Origin: Halisarca cf. caerulea
Lineage: Eukaryota > Porifera > Demospongiae > Chondrillida > Halisarcidae
DNA length: 64,000 bases
Direction of reading: 5' to 3'
Assembly: GCA_963170055.1 (NCBI GenBank)
Contig: CAUJGJ010000441.1
Location: 177,501 to 241,500 of the forward strand
Numbering within the stretch: position 1 is the stretch's first letter; each line of letters opens with the position of its first letter. Under the pieces are notes generated by a model. The model did no database searches, was not told the DNA's origin, and was given only the letters and a program-made list of their open reading frames with translations. Shown here piece by piece: positions 37,337 to 49,198 of the stretch. The translations under genes were made by a program, and so were the position numbers.

Positions 37337-39415
37337 TCAAGTAGAGGGGATGTGGCCCTCTGCAATGGCGAGATCAATTTGCTGTGTTGACTGCCCATTG
37401 AATCGCAATTGTCTGGTGCCCCTGACAGCAGCAATAGATGATCGTAGGAGGCTGAATGACAGTCTGCATCGGAGCCACTTCATCACCATGCTGTAGCTCT
37501 GTCCTCGCTTGTAGACCAGAAGGGTTGCTAATCGCTTGTATACAATGGTGGTGGATGGGCCCATTCCACCAGTAGCTGAAAATACCAGTGGGGCAAAAGA
37601 ACCATGTTCCACCTCTCTGATTCTTTGGTCATAGGTTCTTCTCTTTTCTCTCTCATGCCGGATGAACGTTGTGTGGATAGATGGGTTCTGGTTCGAAGAT
37701 GCCAACGGGTTAAAAACCCTTACATCAAAAAATGCATCTTGAAATCTATTCCAGAAACCTCTGCATCTGATATCTACCCGGCTTTCATCTTGGATGTTTG
37801 CGGACCTGCCATGAAGGGCCTCACCAGAGAGTGCACGTGGTTGTAAGGGAGGCTCAATCTCTGTTGAGGTGCTGACTTCATCCATCAGTGCTGCTGTAAG
37901 GTCACGCATGTCATTGTGTCGGTGAATTGGCAAACCTCCTTTGGTACAACTGAGTGCGTGTTGTACAGAGTTGGCTTTTCCACAGGAACAGATAGAGGGA
38001 ATCTCATTTGGTTGCCACCCATATCTCAATGCTAGGGCATCTTTGAAGGCCCCTTTATGTAACAAGAATCCATGCTCTTCAATTGGGAGTGTTCCGAGCC
38101 AAGCAGAAGCTCCCTTCTCTTGTGCCAACACGGTTGCTTTACATGTAGTGCTGGTAAGCGAGCCTAGTGTTGCTGTCATCTGCTCTTCCTTTAGTTTTCT
38201 GTTTTTTTCTCTAACATGTCTCTGAGTTACTTTCTGTTGAGTTTCAATTTCCACACTACTTTCCACTGTCTGCTTAAGGATGGATTTCACAAGAGGTTCA
38301 GTTACGGCAACTGAGTTAGAGAATTCATGGTCTGCTATATGTGACAGGATAGGAATTCCAAGTCCTCCAAGGTTTACGGGTAAGGCAAACAGTTTTCTGT
38401 CTGCGTCACTGATGGCTCGTTTTCCTGTTATAGCTGGTAATACCTTCTGACGTATGGTATCCTCAATAGGCTGCAGCAAGTCTGTGATGTTCTTAGTAGT
38501 CCTTACTAAATAAGACCATCGATGCTTCACACTAAAAATCAATGCAGAGTAAGCAGCCTGAGGTTGAGAGGCTGCAATGTCTGCAAGCCGCTCTAGCTCC
38601 AGCATCCACTGGCAAACTTTCTTTCGTATGAAGACTTCCTTGAATGAGCTATCACCAATGGCCGAACCCAGGTACTTACCTCCAGCAGAGGTAATCTGGA
38701 TTCCTGTATCTTTAAAGATGGATTCTGCTTCCTCTCGGCAATGCTCCTTGACCACAAGCAGGGACTTGGAGGGGTTGATGATATACCCATAACTCGAACC
38801 AAGCTTCTGCAACTCATCCCACCATTTCTTGAGGGAAATGATGTTACCCCCAGCAGAGGAGTCATCAGCATACCAAATCTGGTCAGTAGTATGCTGTAGA
38901 TGTAGAATTAATGGCAGTATGCCAATGGCATACATGGCCATTGCCAGGGGGTCACCCTGTGTTGTGCCCTGTCTTGAGAGGATGATCTCACCATCAATGA
39001 AAAGGGAAGGTTCCAGCCGATAGGTGTTCACCAGTGCAGCAGCAAATACAGGACAAAGCTTCTGGACATTCATCAGTGTAGCTTGACGATTTAGGCTGTT
39101 GAACGCATTTGATGCGTCAATCAGTAGAACTCCTTCAGTGGTGTCTTCATCAAAGAGAGCATCCAGGGCATGGATCGCTGCTTCACAGCCACTTTTCTGT
39201 CCCACACATAGCTGGTGAGCTCCAACTGTGTTTTGGATATCGGATCGGATGATTGAAAGAATGGCTTTGCTCATTATTCTTCTTGAGACCTCACCTACAC
39301 CAATAGGTTTAACCCCTGGACATTTGTCCAACGCGATTAGCCTGTTGGCTGTGAGGGGCTTCAGAGGCTCTGGGTCAACACAACTTGAACTAATTCTTCG
39401 CGCTGTACCCGCCAA
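37337..39415 (-). pseudogene. LINE reverse transcriptase with C-terminal zinc knuckle and RLE-like endonuclease
   Basis: A 692-residue open frame. RT: 'VKPIGVGEV' fingers; motif A 'VLLIDASNAFNSL' (Asp 100); 'GTTQGDPLAM'; motif C 'WYADDSS' (Asp 184-185). C-terminal: knuckle CSCG...QHALSC (Cys 476, 478, His 486, Cys 490), 'HRHNDMRDL', then 'RVDIRCRGFW' (Asp 548) and 'AFFDVRVFNP' (Asp 564), a D-x15-D layout like the PD-(D/E)XK-type endonuclease of R2/R4-like LINEs. 'REVEHGSFAPLVFS' and 'LSFSLLRSSI' are tail motifs of this group. It would cut target DNA and copy its RNA by target-primed reverse transcription (known for the class). The upstream part is in another frame (39390-40151), so at least one frameshift disables it. 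Confidence 0.8.
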
Positions 39416-40439
39416 AGCATCTCACAAAGCTGAGGATGCTTTCTGAAATGAACAACACATTCTTCTCCATGAACATGCACGCATCAACACCAGAGGGACC
39501 AGCACCCCCCTCCGTACTCAGAACAGACCTCAAGATTGAGAGACCATCAATTTCATCAAATAAAACAGCATGTGACTGAGTGGGATCCTGTGTTACTGGT
39601 GTGATCATCGCTGCATCAATCGGACGTGAGGGTGCATGGTGCTTATCTCGCAGAATGTCCCGTACTGTTTTGCCTTCAACAACATGATTTAATGGGAGCA
39701 CACTTGAGTGATTCTCTTCAGTGATCAGGCGAGAAGCTGCCTTCACTTTACCGGACATCATCAATTCGGCAAATTTCCTTGCGATGGGCTTGGACTGCTG
39801 GGGAATCGTGTTAGCGGATAACCTAGCCTGGATTGCTTTAGCTTCATCAAAAAGTGCCAGGAAATGACCAGCTTCCCATTCTTTCATTCTTCTTTCTAAG
39901 CACTTACTGTGGTCTTTGCTTCTGGAGGCTTTGAAAGGTTTCTGTAGCACTAGTGCTGGAAAAACCCTAGCAGCTTTGATGGCCACTCCTTCCATAGATG
40001 AAGCCTCTGCATAGGCATTGAACAGACAAGCCATTTCATAGACAAATGCTTTACCTTGTTTACCTGACGGTATCTTGAAAACGTTGTGTCTCCAATGCAC
40101 AATTTCAGAGTAAATCCTGTCAATATCCTCTGCCACCTTGACACCATCCATTTCGCCCCATGTGAAGTTTGGAGGATTAGCTGGAGAAAAGGGCGGCAGG
40201 ACACATTCAACCTAATTTCGACTTACGATTTCATCTTCCGCAGCATCGATATTTGTTTCAATTGTCCCCAAATTTTGGCTAGTGGTCACTAGACTCTGAT
40301 CTGTGTCATCCTCTCCAGCATCATTCGTTTCTAATGAGTATTCTTGCGGTATATTCTGACATTGGCCAAGTCGTTTGGGAAGGCAGCTGGTACACTCTTT
40401 GCCGTCACGTACACACGAACAATTGCGACAAATTCCACT
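39390..40439 (-). pseudogene. LINE ORF, N-terminal part
   Basis: Continues the LINE upstream of its RT. 39390-40151 is an open 253-residue frame ('MACLFNAYAEAS', 'LERRMKEWEAGHFLALFDEA'; helical, uncharacterised) that overlaps the RT frame in a different register near 39,400. Further upstream (40,210-40,439) the - strand encodes an acidic linker and a Cys-rich motif 'GICRNCSCVRDGKECTSCLP'. This motif is interrupted at 40,440 by the DNA transposon and resumes at 52,361-52,384 with 'MTCCRCNR' in the same frame after the 7-bp duplication. The likely start is ATG at 52384-52382. Confidence 0.7.
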
Positions 40440-40446
40440 TCTATTG

Positions 40447-40899
40447 TAGGGGCAACAATGTAAAAAACTAAGTAGATTCGATTTCGCTTAAACTTGGTGT
40501 GAAGATGCAACCTAGTAAGATATATCTAGACGGGTTCTTGTTTTTCCCTCAGTCGCTCTTGCACTGAGAAATGTTTGGAAAAAATCAATTTAAGTCTTTC
40601 TTACGCGAAAAAACCTTCCCCGTAGATGCACGAGTGGAGGTATTTCATTTTAGCTTCGTACATCAAAGAAGCACTACCATAGCTATTCGATTGAGGTACA
40701 AATGTTTCAAAAGAAAGCGTTCTCTTGCAACGGCAGGTCGCTTTCTTATATGGAATTATAAAGTAAATTTATATCGGGCATTGCTGCACCTTACCGGGAA
40801 CAATCACAGAGATGGTAGCAATACTGCAAGATAGAGTAATAAGATACCTACCTGTATCCATTCAATGACTAGCTTCCGATGTCATAAACCATCTGGGTG
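40447..40899 (+). repeat. Outer transposon left TIR
   Basis: Inverted match to 51909-52360. It contains a 60+-codon frame that also appears in the other arm reading inward, probably fortuitous. Confidence 0.92.
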
Positions 40900-41393
40900 C
40901 GTAGCTTTTTCTCACGGAGTTACTAAGCACCATCTTCCCTGAGCATAAAATCGCATAAGCGCGTCTTTCAAAGTACTTATATCAGAGATACTATGTATTT
41001 CACGAAGTACAGGAGCCATATATGAACAACAGAGATAAATTTAAGGCTTTACTTGAAGAAATGCGAATACACGCAATCGACCAGTATGGCCATTGTATTA
41101 TTGCGAGTATTATTGCGCAACGATTAAAAAATACACGTGGTCAGGATGCTGTTGAGTAGGTTAACCTGGTTTGGGCTTGGGGATCGCACTTGACAGGTGT
41201 CTATTATGCTTGTTTTAATGTGTTACCGTAATAAATAACAATATTGAGATTAGCAGTATAATCTTGTGTATTATATTGTGTTATATGTATGTTATTTGCT
41301 AGTCAGCAGAGCAGTAACTGTTTGGCGGACCAACTTGACTAACTTAATTATTGTAAATTCATTTGCTACTAACTAAATGCTAAATGTGACCTA

Positions 41394-44326
41394 TTAGAGT
41401 ATGTCCAGGTCTCCAATGGCATAATCTGTCATCAAGTGAAAGAAACAGTGTTCCTCTTCATCTTCATATTTGACTTCAAACTTGCTGCTTTGTGCATTGT
41501 ACCCCAGTATATGTCCCTTGTACCACTCGTATCTCTTACTTTTTCTGTTGTAGAATCTGTGCTGTATTTCTTTGTGTACTAACATTGCCGGATTAAATGC
41601 AGGGACAGTTGGTATGGGATCATTGTCAATGACTATTTTAAACTTTTCCAAAATCTGATCCACAGGTATTGTTCGGCCTCCTCTTGTGAATTGCAATTTT
41701 ATTTTTTGATCAAACATGACCTTACGCACTCTTATCTGCATTTTCAGCAGTTCTTTCTTTTTGTTAGTCTTTTTAGAAGTACTCAGGTGTTCATCGTCAT
41801 CTATTTCCTTTAAGACTGTCTCAAAATCAGTAGTGTTTGCAATAACAAAGATTCTGGATAATTCCATCCTTTCCTTTTTGTTCTGTTCTTGTTTTGACCT
41901 TTCCCTTTCAATAACCTCTAGCATAGCATTCTGTCGTTGCTCCTTTATTCTTCCAACATGTCTTTTATAGTTCAGCTTAACTTCCACTCTTTGCTTCACT
42001 GCCATTTGTATTGCTTTATGTTGCTGCTCTTCTGATTGGGAATTCAGCCAAACCAAAGATTTATTCTTTTTGGCTTCTATTATATTTCTTTTTGTAAGTT
42101 GACATGCAGTAGTCATACTACCATGCAACCAGTCATTTAGCCCCAGTATAGATTCACAAATGTCATTGCTTGGCTGTATTTGACTGAGTATGTTTTCTAT
42201 GTGCTTGGGTGGATCCCAGTATTTCCCTGATGGGAGATAATCTTTGGCATATGTATGGAGTTTTTTCCGCATTTCCACTGCCCCTCTCTCTATAAGTTCA
42301 ATAAGTTTCTGGTCCCATTGATCTGGGGAGAACATGCGCTGACAGAGTATCTTCTGCGTAGGTTTATGTCTGTGATTGAATTTGGTTTCCTCGTATAACC
42401 TTTTCTCGGATGCAAATACCCTTATATTTTTGTCAAAGACAGTAGATGGATCTTGCTCCAGAAGTTCTAGAAAAGAGTCCAATTCTAGATAGTGTACTCT
42501 CATGTCCAGTGCACTCTTTTTTATTTCTTGTGACTTGGCCAGTGTGACTAAGTTTGCATATACATGTATAAACATGAGACCATCAGCCTTAATTCCAGCC
42601 ATGATATCATGATCGGCTAGTTTTTCATACAAATCTTTTTCTAACTTGTTTTTTTTAAATACTTCGAGGTATTGTTGTGCTGCCTCTCTTAAATACAATG
42701 ATTTAACAGCATTGTAAGCTGTTACAAAATATCTACTGCCAACTTGCCTATCCAAGGTGATTGTTTGACAACTTTTGTAGTAGTTGCTACATTCACCTCC
42801 AGATTTAATGCCAATTTCCAAGAAGTCAGGAAATGAGACTAATCCTGCGCCATATTCTGGAACTCCTTTGCTCCCAAATGCCTTGCAGAATTCATGTACA
42901 AATGTGTCAATCTCTGAATAATGTCTGGAAACTGCAGATCTTGAGATGTCACAGTCTGTAATTCCCTGCATGAATGCTTTTCGAAGGTTAACACCCAAAT
43001 GCATTGCACAGAAGTTGTTTAGTAATTCTTCATGTGGTTCAGATTCTGTGGAGGGCTCACCAAATCTTTCCATATCTTTTTTTTTCCTTTGTTGTACTAT
43101 TTCATTAATTTTTTTTTGAGTGGCTGCACTATCAGATGTTGATGATGCAACTAGACTCCAGTTTATAGAATGAGCATTGGGTAGTCCAAGAGCTATTGCT
43201 ATATTTCTGAGGTGTTCTAGCTCAGTGGAAATGTCATTGGCAATTTGTTCTGCGGTGCCATCAGGCAATTCATTTACAGATAGAACCATTCCGTTGACTG
43301 TGGTAGCTCCTATTTTGTGTTGCTGAAGTGTAGTTCCATCTGAGTTCAGGTGAAATTGCTGGTGTTTTGATAGCTCTACTGCTTTATGTATATGATTTAT
43401 GGTCTTTAGTTCTTCTCGCCGCATGTATTGTGCACAACTTTCTTTGGGTAGATGCACAAGCTCTACATCAAGTTTTGGTACAAAATGCTGCAGTACAGTT
43501 TTTATTGTTGATGATATTTTACCAGGTGGCATTCCACTGGCCAGTAAATTGTAGTAAACTTTACGTATACCAATTGAATACTTTCTCCCACTCTTTGTTT
43601 GATACGTGATGTCATCTGTTGAGGATATTATAGTACTAGAATCATCATCACTACTTTCCTCATCTTCCTCTGCTACAGCATCTTTCACATTTTCCAATTC
43701 AGCCTCGACAGCAATCATGTCTCTCTGTAGAGCATCTATCTTTTGGTGAGCTTTTTGCAGTTTCTTCTCATACACTATCTTCATCTCTTGCATCTTGCTA
43801 GTCAAATTGCTTAATGCTTGTTTTATGTCCATAGACATGGAGTCAATCTCTTCCTCTTTGTTCAATATTGATAAAGATTCTGTCATATCTTGCATTGACA
43901 TGGTGGTCGGTTCTTCTATCTGGGGAGTAAAGTGCTGCTGCAATGTCATATGCTCCCCATCCAAGGAATCTGCGACCATTTTAGCTTCTGAATCATGTTT
44001 TGTGTCGTACTGTAGTGATGGTTGGAGGTCATCACACGAAGCAACTTGTTTTGCCACAAATTGATATGCATTATGAGGAAGAAAGTCCCTTTGACGCAAA
44101 TACGGGTCTATTGCATTGTAAAACCGTCCAATCGCAGACTTACCAGCATTGCGTGAAAAGTCCCAGTGTCCTAAAAAGCTGTGAAGTCTCTTATAGAATT
44201 CCAAAGTTGGCTTCTTGGTAAAGGCTAAAACGGGTAAATTCTTCTGAGAACTGGTAAAATTTCTTTTAAGCTCTTCCGTGGTGTATCCTTCATTTTTTAT
44301 AACATCAGGAACGTCATATTCGGTGA
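41394..44326 (-). CDS. Outer transposon DDE-type transposase, exon 3 (main)
   Basis: Acceptor ...tttaatttgcag ends at 44327; exon 3 continues in frame to a stop at 41394. Numbering from the in-frame TTG at 44204: coiled coil about 110-180; acidic/Ser run 180-195; 'SIGIRKVYYNLL' 210-221; 'NSDGTT' with Asp 289; 'STSDSAATQKK' with Asp 358; 'CAMH' 399-402; 'PSNDICESILGLND' with Glu 684. The D-69-D-326-E spacing plus CxxH after the second Asp closely parallels hAT transposases (Hermes D180, D248, E572, with a helical insertion before Glu). After a Lys/Glu-rich helix (740-830), residues 875-936 ('YEWYKGHILGYN', 'FEVKYEDEEEHCFF') look Tudor/chromo-like. It presumably excises and inserts the element. 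I know similar unnamed proteins from sponges and corals but no superfamily name; the motif assignment is inference. Confidence 0.7.
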
Positions 44327-44410
44327 CTGCAAATTAAATAAAGTATTGAAAGTCATTGTGATAAATTAAATGGCATTATGACATTGTGAATGCTGTGCTT
44401 AGTAGCATAC

Positions 44411-44671
44411 TTGCTTTGTTGCGAACTCTCGGAATCCACAGCTTGTTCAGGTATATATCATCCACTGAATTGAGGCCATTTCTTAATGGTGCAGCAATTT
44501 GTTCAGCAGCTTTAAGCAGTCGGTATGGGCGTGTAGGTATTTCTGCTGCTGGAAATCTCCTCTGATACATTTCAAATAGAATGTCTCCTACATACTGATC
44601 CTGCTTTGTTGACTCAGACTCTCTTCTTGCTTCTTCCAGTAGGCTGATCATCTGACGATATGTTGGTGTGC
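44411..44671 (-). CDS. Outer transposase exon 2
   Basis: Acceptor attatag ends at 44672, donor GTATGC begins at 44410. It is phase 1 on both sides, so it joins the upstream and downstream exons in frame. It encodes about 86 residues ('MISLLEEARRESESTKQDQY', 'RRFPAAEIPTRPYRLLKAAE', 'DDIYLNKLWIPRVRNKA'), helical with no named domain, probably a DNA-binding N-terminal region. Confidence 0.65.
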
Positions 44672-44761
44672 CTATAATGTGTAGTATAACAACATCACCT
44701 GTGTATTATAACAAGCTTGTGTTGAATTTTATAAGAATTTCTCCTATTGTATACTGTTTTG

Positions 44762-44866
<105 letters not shown>

Positions 44867-44909
44867 TGTCATAGAATTGTGCATGCATGCAAGTGCTCTA
44901 TAGACTTAC

Positions 44910-45048
44910 TATTGTCCTTTTTTCTCTGACTACGCAGGACTGGTCCTGGGTTGAGCTCAATTCCTCCAATTACCAGAATGAAAAAAGGCACACTGCAGCG
45001 AGATACTGCTCTAGAATAGTGAACGTGTAGTGGTGATAACCACTGTTT
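44910..45048 (-). CDS. Outer transposase exon 1 with 2A-like motif
   Basis: The - strand frame reads 'VSRCSVPFFILVIGGIELNP' and then 'GPVLRSQRKKDN', and ends at a strong donor GTAAGT (44909-44904), phase 1, compatible with exon 2. GGIELNPGP (44967-44941) matches the 2A consensus D/G-x-E-x-NPGP behind a hydrophobic stretch, as in other invertebrate 2A sequences that release the downstream protein co-translationally. The frame is open back to a TAA at 45049-45051 without an ATG; an ATG (45061-45059) lies upstream in another frame, so either a 1-base shift or an upstream exon is involved. Confidence 0.6.
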
Positions 45049-45151
45049 TTAACTCCATGCAAAACATTCCAGGAGCCAATAGCTGTTCTCCACGCAGTGA
45101 TATCAATCATTTTTCCTTATCTGTGGAATAACAACTAGAAATGCAGTTGTA

Positions 45152-45485
45152 GAGGAAAAAATGGAAGTTCAGCCAAATGAAAATTCAGCCACCCTGTTCT
45201 CAACGAAGGCAGAGCGTATTAATGTCCAATCAAGTACAGATATGGACAATCTCAATCCTGGCTGTTGCTCAAACTTTGTTGGCTATGCGTTTCAGATGCG
45301 TGAAAAAGCGGGCATATTTGTAACGTGGCCGTAAAAATAGAGATTCGGCACAAAAAATACAAGTTCGTTCAGCGCTATCTTTCTCAGCAATACATTTTCA
45401 AACGTGCTTCAAACTTACAAATATCACACTCAGACATGTCAGCTACAACGTACTTGTTTTTTGCTGTCGTTGCTTCCTCGTTCGC
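45152..45485 (+). repeat. Inner transposon left TIR
   Basis: Contains two copies of TTCAGCCA within the first 40 bases, possible transposase-binding sites. A weaker match continues to about 45,530. Confidence 0.9.
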
Positions 45486-46074
45486 TATACTTCAAACAGC
45501 GGAATGACACTAACAGAAGTTCAGCCACTCGTGAACCTAACAAATTGTTTTTCCACATCAAATTTTTGAAAGAAAGCCGATTTTTGCCATTCATCTTCAA
45601 GCATGAGACATACAGAACTCGAAATAAGCGTTTAGCACTCAACGATGGAATACAACCTGGCCTCTAGCTCAATCTAAAACACATTCTGATCACGTGACTA
45701 TACTTGTCTCCGGCGGGCGGGAAATTTGAGGTTAGCGGAACGTTGCACATCTAGGCCAAGTTTTACCGAGGTAGGTTCATCCATTTTTGTTAGTTAGTTC
45801 CATGATAATAATTAAGGTGATGATATTATGGATATTATTATAAATTGAAGTCATATTGTTGTAAAATGTTCAAAATTTAGCTAATTTAATTGCCATGATC
45901 ACTCACTAGCTGCGGAGAACAGCTAGAAGTCTAAGATTTTACGAAATTGATCATGCCAATGCTCATTATGGATTCAAAGGAATCTAATATGCTGTGATGG
46001 CATGCATAATAATATCATAGTTTGTGATCTAAGTCCCAATAGAAAGCAATGTACCATACCATTGCTTTTTGCAG

Positions 46075-47441
46075 ATGCTACCGATTCCTTCCTTGAAGTC
46101 GCGGATAATGTCAAGCAAATTGCATACGCAGAGAGTCTCAAAGGTACCACATATTCCGACGATTGAACAGGCCAGACCAACAGCTTACAAACTATGGAAT
46201 ATGGACACAATGCAAGAAGCAATAGCCGAAGTGGAAAAGGGCATGTCTATACGAAGGGCAGCAGAATGTTACAAGATACCTCGGACAACTCTACAAGATT
46301 ATGTTAGTGGACAGTCAACACTGTCTTCAAGGTCTGGTGCTCCAATACTTACAGTAGATGAAGAATCTGAGTTAGCAACATTCCTTGTTGAGGTAGCCAA
46401 AATTGGCTATCCTCATACCCGCCAGCAAGTGCTAAACAAGGTTCAAGCAATTGTTGATGCAAAAGGACTCAACAGGCTTGTAACATTTGGCTGGTGGCAG
46501 AGCTTTGCACACCGACACCCTGACCTAACTCTAAAGACAGCTGCACCATTGGGCATGTCAAGGGCCAAGGCCACAGATCGCAATGTGCTGCAACGGTACT
46601 TTACCATGCTGGAGGAATGCCTGGATACGCATGACATTATGAATAAACCATCACGTATCTATAATTGTGATGAGACAGGGATTCCTTTAAACCCACCTTG
46701 CCCAAAAGTCATTGATAAGGTGGGGACAAGAAATCCCTGTTATGTTACAGGGGACAGCAAAGTACAAGTTACAGTTCTAGCCTGTACTAATGCAGCAGGG
46801 ATTGTAATTCCGCCCATGGTTGTCATGAAGAAGCGTCCCATTACAGAGCATATTTGTGAAGGAGAAGTTCCGGGAACTGCCTATGGATTGTCTGATAGTG
46901 GGTGGATGAACCGTGAGCTATTTTCAACATGGTTTTCCGAGCACTTCTTGCAATACGTACACCGAGACCGTCCAATTTTGCTTCTCATGGACGGTCATTC
47001 ATCACACTATGATCCATCCACCATCACAATGGCAGCTGAAGAAGGTGTAATTTTATGTGCATTACCACCCAACACAACTCATCTGACACAGCCTCTGGAC
47101 CGTTCATGCTTTGCACCTCTCAAGGCAGCATGGAGAGAAGCTCGCCAACATTTTCAGGCCAGTCACCCAAACAGAGTGTTAACAATCCATGACTTCAACA
47201 AAGTCTTCAGTGAAGCCTGGATCAAGGGGATGTCCATGAATAACATTACTCAAGGTTTCAAAGTAGCAGGAATATACCCATTCAATCCTGACGCCTTACT
47301 TGATGCTACAGAGATCTGTGTCATGAACAAGCCTAAGACAATTATGGAGAAGACAGGCATTGCATATATACCATTATATGGGCATGCACCATCGGAGGGA
47401 AACCCAGCTGAAATGCTTCCTAAAGAGATTGACAGGACATA
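46075..47441 (+). CDS. pogo-type DDD transposase (HTH_psq, CENP-B HTH, DDE_1), broken by a MITE at its C-terminal side
   Basis: ATG 46075 directly follows an acceptor-like ctttttgcag; ATG 46108 is an alternative start. Residues below count from the in-frame TTG at 46069. Pipsqueak-type HTH about 45-80 ('EKGMSIRRAAECYKIPRTTL'); CENP-B-like second HTH about 95-165 ('LVTFGWWQSFAHRHPDL'); catalytic core 'IYNCDETG' (Asp 201), 'LLLMDGHSSH' (Asp 308), 'LPPNTTHLTQPLD' (Asp 344), a DD35D triad of the pogo superfamily. 'AGIYPFNPDALL' is the usual post-core motif. It would cut and paste at TA. The frame hits a stop inside the MITE at 47442, so the C-terminal tail (47720 onward) is separated. All three catalytic Asp are intact. 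Confidence 0.88.
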
Positions 47442-47717
47442 CATATAACACCTTCCAATTAGCAATGTACTTTTCCAATATAATAAAAATCAGCCTAAGA
47501 TACACAAATTTGTGAAACCAGGAAGATCAAAGGAAAGATCAAAGACATTGTTTTGTGTTTCCAATTTCAAAACAAATAACAATGTTGAAGTAAACAACTT
47601 TTGCAGTGGACCAGCAGCTGGTACAGCTGCTATCTCTCTGGGTTCACAAATTTGTGGATCCTAGGCTGATTCTTATCATAATGGAAAAGTACATTGCTAA
47701 TTGGAAGGTGTTATATG
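47442..47717. mobile_element. 276-bp MITE inside the transposase gene (innermost level)
   Basis: Inverted arms of about 77 bp (CATATAACACCTTCCAATTAGC...; complement at 47641-47717), flanked by TA (47440-47441 and 47718-47719). Its left arm supplies the stop codon that ends the transposase frame, and its right arm precedes the coiled-coil frame. The interior has smaller palindromes ('agcagctggtacagctgct'). Confidence 0.85.
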
Positions 47718-47719
47718 TA

Positions 47720-48220
47720 CGGCAAGGCAACAATCTTCAATAAGCAACATGTTAATCAAGCCCATTCCTCCTAGTGCCATACCTACAAAGAAAGAGAAAT
47801 CAGCAGGGCAGATTCTGACCAGGGAAGGTAATCTGAAATTGATCAAGGAAAGGCAAAAACTAAAAGAAGAAAATGAGAAAATGAAAGAAGAAAAGCGTAA
47901 GGCAAGAGAAGAAAAAAAGCAACTGAAAGAAGAAAACAGGAAGGCAAAAGAAGAAAATGTCACTGAGAAGAAGAAAGGAGAGAAACAGAAGGCCAACATT
48001 AAGAAAAAAGTTTCAGAGAGCGAAACTCTAAGGAAGAAAGCAGAGAGAATAGCAAATGAAGAAACCGAGAGAAAGAATGAAAACGAGCACAAGGTGACCG
48101 AAAAAAACTTAAAGGCTAATACAGAAGTTCAGAAGAAAGATGAGAGATATGCTGTAACCTTTACACCTGGTCCAAGACTAGAATCAAGAAAGTCCTCAAG
48201 GAAAGCAACAATTATTGAAG
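47720..48220 (+). CDS. Coiled-coil C-terminal segment of the pogo transposase
   Basis: Open frame with 'SAGQILTREGNLKLIKERQK' followed by about 90 residues of Lys/Glu heptad-like repeats. pogo/Tigger transposases commonly end with 'R.LTs.e.l..l.ekeekkk..', so this is the detached tail of 46075-47441. Removing the MITE with one TA leaves the two frames offset by one base, so a further indel exists. It ends at donor GTAATA (48221), phase 1, compatible with the next exon. Confidence 0.6.
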
Positions 48221-48563
48221 GTAATATAATATATATATATAGTCCCTAGTAATCTGATAATCACTCGTACAATAGGTTATGATGTTAAATTTGTGATTTA
48301 TTCACATATTAATGCTGATTTGGAAATTCTCCTTTATACTCAGAGTCTCTACAATTCAGTCTATAGTTGTGCCTTTATAATCGCCAGTGGACTGATTTGC
48401 CAATTAATTAGTCAACCTTGAAGAAAAAAATATAAACATATAACATTGTACTCACCCAGATGGCCCACATGATTACCTTAAATAATTAAGATCATGGCAT
48501 TGTACATGTAAATTTCATGATCTAAGATGACAGTGCATATATGCTTCAACATTTCTCTTGCAG

Positions 48564-48650
48564 GCACCAACAACTGTAGCACAAGGATTAAATCAAAGCC
48601 AGTGGAAATACCTCTAAATGATGTTTACACAGATGAACATTGTGAAGCAG
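48564..48650 (+). CDS. Linker exon (inner transposon)
   Basis: Acceptor ctcttgcag before 48564, donor GTATAT at 48651, phase 1 at both ends: 'TNNCSTRIKSKPVEIPLNDV'. It links the coiled-coil exon to the protease exons in frame. No domain. A possible 27-base microexon (48775-48801) would also be phase 1. Confidence 0.5.
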
Positions 48651-48895
48651 GTATATATATGCACATAAATGATATAAAGCAAGCTATCCTGTTTTCCACA
48701 AACAGAAATGAAAATTAGTTTATTTTGGAATGGAATTCATTCACATGCATTTGTGTTTGCATGACTCTTCATAGAACATGTGGTTAACATCAGTATGCCA
48801 GGTTAACGTACAGATTGTATGCATGCAGCATCATTTTGATGGCCGGTATAAAGTACGTACCTGTTGTCCTACTGTAACAGTAACTGTATACATAC

Positions 48896-48904
<9 letters not shown>

Positions 48905-48966
<62 letters not shown>
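48905..48966. repeat. (AT)n microsatellite in intron
   Basis: Simple repeat between the linker exon and the first protease exon. Confidence 0.95.
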
Positions 48967-48970
<4 letters not shown>

Positions 48971-49198
48971 GCATGCACAGTCAGTTGGTATCAGAACATA
49001 CCCCTCTGGACTATATTCTCTGACTCCAACCTCCCGCCCGGGCTTTATGTAAAAAATAATATACAATTATTACGTAGGAATAATTTCAAACTTTACGCAA
49101 TTTCATGGTATATGCATGTATGAATACCAATATGGACAGCATTAATTGTAATTGCTATTTTGTATTATACTATAGGCAATGTCATATTTTTCCTGTAG

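Noticed and set aside
40571..40834. Open frame in the outer transposon TIR, mirrored at 52054-52236
   Set aside because: Present in both arms only because the arms are inverted copies; no motif, start context or splice link.
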